NCBI RefSeq assembly: GCF_017591425.1
Contig: NW_024465885.1
Location: 39,068,501-39,132,500 of the forward strand
Length of the DNA: 64,000 bases
Origin: Ochotona curzoniae
Taxonomy: Eukaryota; Chordata; Mammalia; Lagomorpha; Ochotonidae
Direction: 5' to 3'
The notes under the pieces were generated by a model. It did not search any database and was not told the DNA's origin. It worked only from the letters and a program-made list of their open reading frames with translations. Position 1 is the stretch's first letter, and each line of letters opens with the position of its first letter. Shown piece after piece: positions 56,700 through 64,000 of the stretch. The position numbers and the translations under genes are program-made.

Positions 56700-59450
56700 T
56701 GACAGGACTAGATCCCAGTACCTAACAGTGAGTGTCGGATCAGGGGATGGGTCACATTAGACTGGGCCATGACACCAATCAGCATGCAAGAGAACCAGGA
56801 CCAAGGGTGGATTCTGTGGGAGATATGTGGGCCGAGCACCACGGAACTACAAGTCTTGCTGGTTAACTTGGGAGTTCGGATGGTGATGGGCTGAGTTAGG
56901 CATGACCATTCAACTCTTTGATGCTCACTGGTACTGGAACTAGAAACAAGCAGGGCAGGTCCAGGCTGCAGCATCCATGTGAGCACCCTAAAACAGCATG
57001 TGGGGCAGGCCAGGTGTGACAGCTCATAAAAGGGCTGGAATGGATGGGGCAGGTCATGCTGGGTAAGGACCAAGCACCTGCTGGCATGAATGAGATCTGG
57101 GTCTAGGAGTGGCCTGAGTGGGGGAACCTGAGAAAATCCCCTCTAGGGTCATAGCTCCCACTGATGAGTATGTGGTTCATGTCTGGGTGTTGGGCAGGCT
57201 TGGCAGAGTAGCTCCAATTGTCAGCAAGTGTGTGAGTTGCTTTTGGAAGGGGGCAGACCAGGCAGAGCTGAGCAAACCATAGCCCCCTGGAAAGTACAGA
57301 AACCAAGACGGAGTATGGGTCATGCCTGGCTATTCTGCCATACCGATCAGTCTTCACGTTCCAGGGATGAGAACAGATGAAGCAGGGCCAGCATACAGCA
57401 CCTGCTAGCAAGAGTTAGGACTGGGGACCAGCTGGGCCAGGCCAGGCTTCAGCATCCAAAGGCAAAGGTCAAGACAGTGGAGGGACTATGCCAAGCTAGG
57501 TCAGGGCAACCACTGGCACATGAGAGATCTGTGGCTGGGATCAGGCCTACTTAGGGAGCTAAGGGGATCCCCTAGCTGGGTTGTGGGTCCCACTGGTAAG
57601 CACAGAGGGCCATAATGGGGATGTGGTCTGGTCTGGACATGGCTGCAGTCCCCCTCAGCATGGGAGTAGACTGGATCTGGGGTGTGCCAGACTGGTGATT
57701 CTCACTGGTGATTGTGAGAACCAGGATGGATTAGTTCTCTGCCCCTGCAGAGCCATGTGTGAGCTGGGGGTGGGTATGGACTAGGCTTGACTGGGCTGTA
57801 GCATCCAACACTAAGAACCAGAATGAGTGAGGGCCAATCAGGAAAGGGTATTGTTTCTGCTAGGACAGGAGTTAGACTAGGGCTGACCCATGGACCCACT
57901 AGTGTGTGGAAGAGGTTATAATGGAGAAGCTTGGGGAACTCCTCTTTTAGGACGCAGACCCTGCAGGTGAACACAAGAACCATGAATGGGGGCAGCCCAG
58001 ACTAGGCTAGGTTGCAGTACCCATGGGCTTACCTTTGGCTCAGGTCTGGGACAAACCTAACTGGGCCAGTACATATCACATACTGAAAAATCTGAGAGCC
58101 AGAATGATGTGTGGTCATGCCAAGTTGGGCCACAATACCGGCCAGTTTACATTAGGACAGGGACTGAAAGCTGGCTGGGCTACACTAGGCTGTAATCCCC
58201 ACCAGCATGAGCTGGAACTTGGGGCAGACCCAAGCTGGGCCAGGCTACAGCACCGACTGGCAAATGCTGAGGTGAAGTGGGCCATGCCAGAGTGGGCCAC
58301 AGTGCCCAACCAGCACATGTGAGACCAAGAAGAGGGGACAAACCAAGTAGAAGGGCTGCAGGGGGCTCCCATGCTGGACCACTGTTCCCACTGGTAAGCA
58401 TAAGAGCTGAGATTGTGGGCAGACCAGGTCGGGCAGGGCTACAATAGCTATTGGTCTTCATGTAACCTTGATCAGAGACAAGCCAGGCTGCAATGACTGT
58501 ACCTATGTACATGCATAAGCCAGAGTGGCTGAAGGTTGGTTGGGCTTGCTGCAGCATCAGCTAGCAGATACTGGCATGGTGGTGGTGGTTGGGGGAAACT
58601 CTATTGAGCTAAAGTGCAGTACCACCTGGACAGTGCAAGATATAGGAGTGGTAGTGAGTCCTTTAGGAAAGCAGTGGGCCCCTCCCTCTTGGGTCGTCAC
58701 TCCCACTGGTAAACATGTTTCAAAGCCTGTTGACCTGTATGAGAGCTAAATGGGATGTGGGACAGACAGGACCAGTCTGCTTCTACATATTGGCAAGCAT
58801 GGGAAACAGGGCAGGGGGGGGATGGGCATAGAGGGGGTTATTGTGGGTCATTCTGACTAGGGTAAAACCCCCATTGGTTTGTGTGGGGCTGAGTGTGCAG
58901 TGGGCAGCATTGGGCTGGACTTGAAAACCTATTAGTGTGCATAGAAGACAGGCTGGAGACAACTGACCCAGCAACTGCAACTAACAGTGGGTGTGTAGGC
59001 TGATTTGGACAACAGACTCTACCCTACTATGTTTTTGCAAGCACATGCAAGAATCAGGTCTGGAATCACCTCAGATGAAGTTTATTTGAGAATTCCGCCA
59101 ACTGAACCTCTGGACTCAGAATTCCAACTGTGGAGAAAATTGCAGGTTACATGGTCTGACTGTGTAATGCATGTGTCAGAGTTGGACCTCCTCAGTGGCT
59201 TAGACAGAGCAGTGGACAGCATATCCAGGTGCACATGGAGGGTATGGCAGTAGATTGGAGCCTGCAGAGGACAACTGGTACCATAACAGAGGGTGGAGGA
59301 CAGAACAAATCAATCAATTACCCCAACCAAGTGTTGGCAGTGAAAATCTGGGCAAATGGAGACTTTAAGTTGGACTATGACAGCCAGTGGAATCTGGAGA
59401 GATTTCGTCATGATCAGAGTGCAAGATTGGTAGCAATACTGAAAATAAAA
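56700..59450 (-). mobile_element. VNTR-CR copy III, inverted
   Basis: The complement of the right side (59450-59050) lines up with the heads of copies I and II: ATCTCTCCAGATTCCACTGGCTG, GGATATGCTGTCCACTGC, TGATTCCAGACCTGATTC. From about 58980 down to 56740 runs the tandem core, here with G-rich plus-strand units such as CCCACTGGTAAGCA.., GGCTGCAGCA.., AGAGCCAGGAT... A GGGG..CCCC..TCCCACTGGTAAGCA module recurs near 57150, 57585, 57950, 58390 and 58700, hinting at a higher-order period of roughly 300-440 bp. The 3' unique block and A-rich tail seen in copies I and II are not recognised. Many frames of 60-125 codons on both strands are side effects of repetitive sequence. Confidence 0.65.
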
Positions 59451-59564
59451 TTACAGGATATACATTCTAGTGCAAAAAAATCATATTGATCTTTTCTAAT
59501 ATGCATTTTACTAATATTTTAAAAGATTGCATTCATGCAAAATTAGTTTCATTATTTTGCTTTT

Positions 59565-59810
59565 TTTAAAAAAAACATTCATTTGAATGACAAAGACATA
59601 GAGAACCAGAGTTCTCCCATCCCTTGTTTCACTGTCCAAAAGCCTATCATAGTTATAGATGGCCAAGTCAGGAGCACAAAACTCAGTCCTGCTCTCACTT
59701 GGGAACTGAAATACTTGAGGCATCACCGGCTGCCTCCATGGGCGCTCATTAACAGGAATCTGATATCAGGAAGATGGAAAGGGAATCCAGCTGTGTGGCT
59801 ATGGAACATG
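59565..59810 (-). mobile_element. Old CSINE fragment, minus
   Basis: TTTTTTTAAAAAAAACATTCATTTGAATGACAAAGACATAGAGAACCAG, TTGTTTCACTGTCCAAAAGCC, TGCTCTCACTTGGGAACTG, GGAATCTGATATCAGGAAGATGG. Diverged, without a clear head. Confidence 0.5.
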
Positions 59811-60385
59811 AGTTTCATCCTGCTTGGTCAAAAGCTCATCCCCAAAGTGAAAATCATTCCATAAAAAAATCATAAGCTTCAAGTTGAAAACAGAAGATAA
59901 GAACACTACATTCTGAGTCATTTAATGTTTATAGAACAAATATGCATATTTTTATCTGTCTTTCCAACAATGAAAACTTGACTATTACTAAGCCAAAGTA
60001 AATCCCTTCTGATTCATCTTTAGTGATTTTCAAATTCAACATCTCTGATGATTAAGCAACTCACTGACTTATTTATGCTACCCTCTTTAGAAACCTTATC
60101 ATGTGCCAATAACAATGCTATTTTTAGTAATTTTGTTCTAACCTTCTGTGGTTGGAACATTTGTTCCTTAGGCAGATTTCTGAACATTTCTGAGATACCG
60201 TCGTTACTGGTAACAGATATTAATTACATAAAGAAAATGTGTAATATACATAGGATATGCAGAACAATACCATCCTAGATCAATGTAGCATAAAAAGGAA
60301 ACTAAAATTTTGGAAATTAATCTGTAATCCTGGAAATTGGCACAGAATTTGATGTCTGTTTCTCAGTGAGACTGTATGATTCATC
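59811..60385. other. Unassigned spacer
   Basis: No recognised element. Confidence 0.35.
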
Positions 60386-60387
60386 GG

Positions 60388-60482
60388 GATAATGACTGGA
60401 TTCCTTATTGTTCATTTATCTCTGATTCTCAAGCCCAATACCTGGAGCTTAATAGTAGATTAAGAGCTTGTTAAATTGAATT
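60388..60482 (+). mobile_element. Possible L2/MIR3 end fragment
   Basis: GGATTCCTTATTGTTCATTTATCTCTGATTCTCAAGCCCAATACCTGGAGCTTAATAGTAGATTAAG resembles the ..TTATTCATCTTTGTATCCCCAGCGCCTAGCACAGTGCCTGGCACATAGTAGG.. end of old mammalian repeats. Short and diverged. Confidence 0.35.
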
Positions 60483-60530
60483 CTTTTGAACTTGAATATG
60501 CTCTCTTAAAACAAAAAAACAGTGAAAACT

Positions 60531-60898
60531 AAAAACTAAGAAGACACTGGGCCCTGCGGCGTGGCCTAGTGCCTAAAGTCCTCGCCTTGAATGCACTGGG
60601 ATCCCATATGGGCCACCGCTTCTAATCCCAGCAGCTCCACTTCCCATCCAGCTCCCGGCTTGTAGGCTAGGAAAGCAGTCGAGTACGGCCCAAAGCCTTG
60701 GGACCCTGCACCCATTTGGATACCCAGAAGAAGTTCCTGGATCCTGGCATTGGATTGGCATAGCATCGGCCATTGCGCTCACTTGGGAAGTGAATCATCA
60801 GACAGAAGATCTTCCTCTCTGTCTCTCCTCCTCTCTGTATATCTGACTTTCCAATAAATAAATAATACATCTTAGGAAAAAAAAACTAAGAATACACT
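60531..60898 (+). mobile_element. Young CSINE with 18-bp target-site duplication
   Basis: GGGCCCTGCGGCGTGGCCTAGTGCC head, TTCTAATCCCAGC B-box-like, tail CAATAAATAAATAATAC. AAAAACTAAGAAGACACT (60531-60548) and AAAAACTAAGAATACACT (60881-60898) differ by one base. Close to the inverted copy at 62545. Shadow frames 66-69 codons. Confidence 0.95.
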
Positions 60899-61975
60899 TA
60901 GTTATCCTTCTTTAGCTAAATGAGCCTAAAATTACCTATACATGACTTTAATGATTTTTCTAAGAATTGTCTTTTCCTACAAGACATGGTGCCCCTGAAT
61001 GCAAACTCTGTGACACTTAGTTCCTACAGATGTCTTCCTGTGTGTTAAAGCCATTCCTGGCACAGGACTCTACTGTGGTTTTCTTTGTGTCAGTCTGAGC
61101 TTAAGATTACACTATTTTATTATATGATAGTAAATACTCTTTCAAATGTGCTCAATTTAAGCAATATATATATGTATATATACATATCATCACTGTGTGT
61201 ATCTTCATCAAAATATTTCAATTATGCACATATTGATCTGGAAGAAAAAATGAAGCAATTAAACCTGTGTAATGCTAATGCTACTATGATAATTTCGATA
61301 CTTAGCTTTTGTTGTTGCAATATGCTAATTAAAGTAACCACAATATTTCTGCCATTTTTGGCAGACACTTCACATTATTGATTTATACACGGCTTCCAGT
61401 CAAATTAAAGCCTCTTGCCTTTTGCAAAACATTGACTTGGTTCATCTCATTCAATGCTCTGAATTTACATAACTGATATCTGTGATTTGTATGGGATTTT
61501 TATATTGGAAGCTTGATTTTTAAATACTCAATTTTGTTTTTCTTTGTGGATATATTTTTGAGTCTTGATTATACAATTTAGTTCTATTTTCTAGCTTTGG
61601 ACTGTATGAAAATTAAGTATTTGATTTGCAAGACATATGAAGAAGAAAAAAAATCAATGAGGCCAAAAGATCAAATACATAGCATCCATATTGGGCAGTT
61701 TATAACAGAAGTCCATGGAGTGGAGAGCTTAAATACAGACGTTTATTTTGCACAATTCTAAAAGTGAATATGTTTAAGATTGAGTTGTTGGCTGATGTGT
61801 TAAGAGAAGACACTCCTCTGGCTTTGCAGATGATCACTCTCATGTCATCACAAGGTAGAAACAGAGAGATCACCTCTTTGCAGTGTCTTCTAATCAGGGT
61901 ACTTAATCCATCTGTGAGGTGCCCATTTTTATCGCTAAATATCTCCCCAAAAATCTCACGTTACAATCTTATCAC
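60899..61975. other. AT-rich unassigned spacer
   Basis: No recognised gene. A TATATA run (61163-61190). The 98-codon frame 61085-61381 is AT-rich sequence without motif. Confidence 0.4.
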
Positions 61976-61977
61976 AC

Positions 61978-62216
61978 TTGATCCAGCTCACTGCGTAAGA
62001 CACGGGAAAGCAGTGAAGGACGGCCCAAGGCCCTGGGATACTGCACCCACTTGGGAGACCTAGAAGAGACTCCTGGTTCCTGGATTCAGACTGGCTTCAC
62101 TTCTGCTGTTGCTGACATTTGGGGAATAAAACAGCGTACAGCAGATCTTTTCAGTCTCTGCTTCTTTCTGTAAATTTGCCTTTCTAAAACAAAATAAATA
62201 AAACTTAAAAAAAAAC
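61978..62216 (+). mobile_element. CSINE, 5'-truncated
   Basis: Starts mid-body at GATCCAGCTCACTGCGTAAGACACGGGAAAGCAG and continues with GGACGGCCCAAGGCCC, ACTTGGGAGACC, AGCAGATCTTTTCAGTCTC, TTGCCTTTCTAAAACAAAATAAATAAAAC. No head. Confidence 0.8.
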
Positions 62217-62534
62217 ACTTTGGGAATTAAAGTGATCAGCGCACAAATTTGGATGAGGAAGCGATTGGGAAATAAGCAAAACCACGAGTTCCTAGCACCA
62301 TCTGAGCATGCTTCTCATGGATGCAAGATACAGATTTTCATCATTTTGTCTTTGTCAAGGTTATTTAATAGTCATTACATTGCCAGTTTATCCACCAATG
62401 CTTTCTGAGAGTATTTTTCAGAACAACTTAGCATAATTTAAGGTAATACAGCGATACCAATAATGAGATGATCTCACTTTCTTCAGTTCAATATAGAAGA
62501 GTTGCATACATATTCTAACATACCAATTCACGAA
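62217..62534. other. Unassigned spacer
   Basis: No recognised element. Confidence 0.3.
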
Positions 62535-62889
62535 AGGACTTATTGGGTTTTTTTTAAAGATTTATTTATTTATTGGAAAGTCAGATATACAGAGAGGAGG
62601 AGAGACAGAGAGGAAGATCTTCCATCCGATGATTCACTCCCCAAGTGAACGCAATGGCCAATGCTATGCCAATCCGAAGCCAGGAGCCAGGAACTTCTTC
62701 TGGGTATCCCACAGTGGTGCAGGGTCCGAAGGCTTTGGGCCGTACTCGACTGCTTTCCTAGCCTACAAGCCGGGAGCTGGATGGGAAGTGGAGCTGCCGG
62801 GATTAGAAGCCTTGGCCCATATGGGATCCCAGTGCGTTCAAGGCGAGGACTTTAGGTACTAGGCTACATCGCCCGGCCCAGGACTCATT
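62535..62889 (-). mobile_element. Young CSINE, minus strand, with 10-bp target-site duplication
   Basis: TTTAAAGATTTATTTATTTATTGGAAAGTCAGATATACAGAGAGGAGG tail end, GATCTTCCATCCGATGATTC, CCCATATGGGATCCC, head complement ATCGCCCGGCCC. AGGACTTATT (62535-62544) and AGGACTCATT (62880-62889) flank it. Subtype as at 60531 and 15207. Confidence 0.93.
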
Positions 62890-63760
62890 ACTTTACAATT
62901 CTAGATTCCAGAACCTCCTCCCTAGGACACAATTTAGTAAATTATAGGTAGACATTACATGTGTTTTGTTACAATTGTAACTCCCTTCCTAAATGTTTGC
63001 TAACAATCAATACTTGGATCCTGCTTTCTAAAAACACTGGCAATCATATATATTACAGGAAAAATAGTATGCACTTATCTCAACCCAGAAAACTACGGCA
63101 TAGATGCATACGTATGCAGAGTCCAGAATGTTTACTGGATTTATCATACACGGAGAAATACAAGAAAACAAATTACCCAACAGGTAATATATACTTTTAC
63201 ATGGTGTGGTAAAACAACATATGAATAAAATCAATAAGCTGTGACTGTAAGTATAAAAGTGAAATTATTTTCACATAAGCTAGTTCAACAAACATCTACT
63301 GCATGCCATCACAGAATTTAATAAGTAACGGACAATGCCTAAGCACATAAAAAATTCTTCATGTTACAATACTGAACTTTAGTGTAATCAAGATTGCTGA
63401 CCAAATCTTAAGCAACTGACTTTCATTTTCCTGCACATGTGGCCGTGTCAACAACTGGAATGATAATAAGATTTCCTTAGAATTACAAACAAGTTATGTA
63501 ATGCTTTGGTGGTTCAAAAATATTCTCTGAGATATAGAAGTATCTGAAGGTATCACTTGGCCTCTAGGGCTTGTCTCTATACAGAGAAAGATACATAACA
63601 CGCAGTTTTGAACATCGCTCACTTTCTTACTGTGATTTGATCATCTATTTGTTTTGAATCAATCTGATTTTCATGACCCTTTATAAAATAAAATCTTTTC
63701 ATTTTATGTCCATGATTGTGTCTGAATACAAAATTTTTCCAAAATGAAAATCTGATTGTG
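62890..63760. other. AT-rich unassigned spacer
   Basis: No recognised gene. Positions 63278-63348 (AGTTCAACAAACATCTACTGCATGCC) vaguely resemble an old repeat end. Confidence 0.35.
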
Positions 63761-63762
63761 TA

Positions 63763-63930
63763 ACTTCTGGGCTTAAAGCTGTTTGTTCAGACCCTTCTGA
63801 GTACTGCTGGGAAAGAGTCCAAATTCTGGACATGGCCTTCAAGGCCAGCATAGGCTGACTACTACAGCTACCCTCCCGAGGTGCTTCACATCACGTCTCT
63901 AGAGCTAGCCACAGTGAACATGAAACCTGG
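63763..63930 (+). mobile_element. L2 fragment
   Basis: GGGCTTAAAGCTGTTTGTTCAG, GAGTCCAAATTCTGGACATGGCCTTCAAGGCC, CTACAGCTACCCTCCCGAGG and AGAGCTAGCCACAGTGAAC follow the L2 order (..AAGTCCTTACAATGGCCTACAAGGCC.. ..CTCCAGCCACACTGGCC..). Ancient mammalian LINE. Confidence 0.6.
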
Positions 63931-64000
63931 AACTAAGGGACTGGTAGGAATCAGTTTCGTTTTTTTGACAATTAACCAACAAATCACCTTTAATTCTCCT

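Noticed and set aside
56896..57411. Minus frames with Cys/Trp/Pro-rich sequence as secreted peptides
   Set aside because: Same tandem core; the motifs repeat with the DNA unit and are not conserved between copies.
58115..58557. Overlapping minus-strand frames of 85 and 125 codons as a proline/serine-rich protein
   Set aside because: They lie in the tandem core of VNTR-CR; low stop density follows from the C-rich composition.

Overview
The window looks like a non-coding stretch of a mammalian nuclear genome, almost certainly from a lagomorph. The evidence is about forty copies or fragments of the lagomorph-specific tRNA-derived CSINE family (tRNA-like head, B-box of the GGTTCTAATCC type, a body running through CCTGCTTGTGGCC, GGGAAAGCAGT, GGGACCCTGCACCC and AGATCTTCCTCTCTGTCT, then an A/AATAAA-rich tail). 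From memory, the young copies look more like pika (Ochotona) than rabbit CSINE; this genus-level call is weak. I found no convincing host protein-coding gene, no free tRNA, rRNA or snRNA gene and no CRISPR-like array. The open reading frames are short (168 codons at most), and nearly all lie in repeats or AT-rich spacer.

Layout. 1-4300: AT-rich spacer, old CSINE pieces and the first copy (about 1748-3750) of a long, C-rich, internally repetitive element I do not recognise (called VNTR-CR here). 4310-6300: a young CSINE, then a minus-strand, internally deleted LINE-1 (copy A). 7660-10480: an old minus-strand LINE-1 split by two CSINEs. 10950-31800: CSINEs of several ages, one MLT1-like LTR (11700-12065), old L1 3' ends (16000-17060) and much AT-rich unassigned DNA. 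32830-35375: a plus-strand LINE-1 derivative (copy B), about 2.5 kb. It has a 5' end, a degenerate ORF1 and only the first part of ORF2, then jumps to the 3' module, and a perfect 10-bp target-site duplication brackets the whole unit. 35700-46500: old L1 ends, CSINEs and unassigned DNA. 46550-48382: VNTR-CR copy II. 48450-56650: CSINEs, a possible MIR and a small CpG-rich coding-like patch (51840-52160). 56700-59450: VNTR-CR copy III, inverted. 59560-64000: an inverted pair of young CSINEs and an L2 fragment at the right end.

How the parts relate. The young CSINEs and the deleted L1 copies show the marks of L1 machinery: A-rich tails and target-site duplications. The two most interesting signals are (1) copies A and B share the same ORF2 deletion point and a 3' module with a two-unit tandem repeat of about 120 bp, so they look like a non-autonomous, ORF1-type (HAL1-like) L1 lineage rather than two chance deletions; and (2) VNTR-CR occurs three times, with unique ends, a degenerate tandem-repeat core, and in copies I and II an AATAAA-rich tail. 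Its layout resembles a composite SVA-like retroposon, but its identity and true orientation are open. No database search was possible; family names rest on recognised sequence features and memory of consensus sequences.
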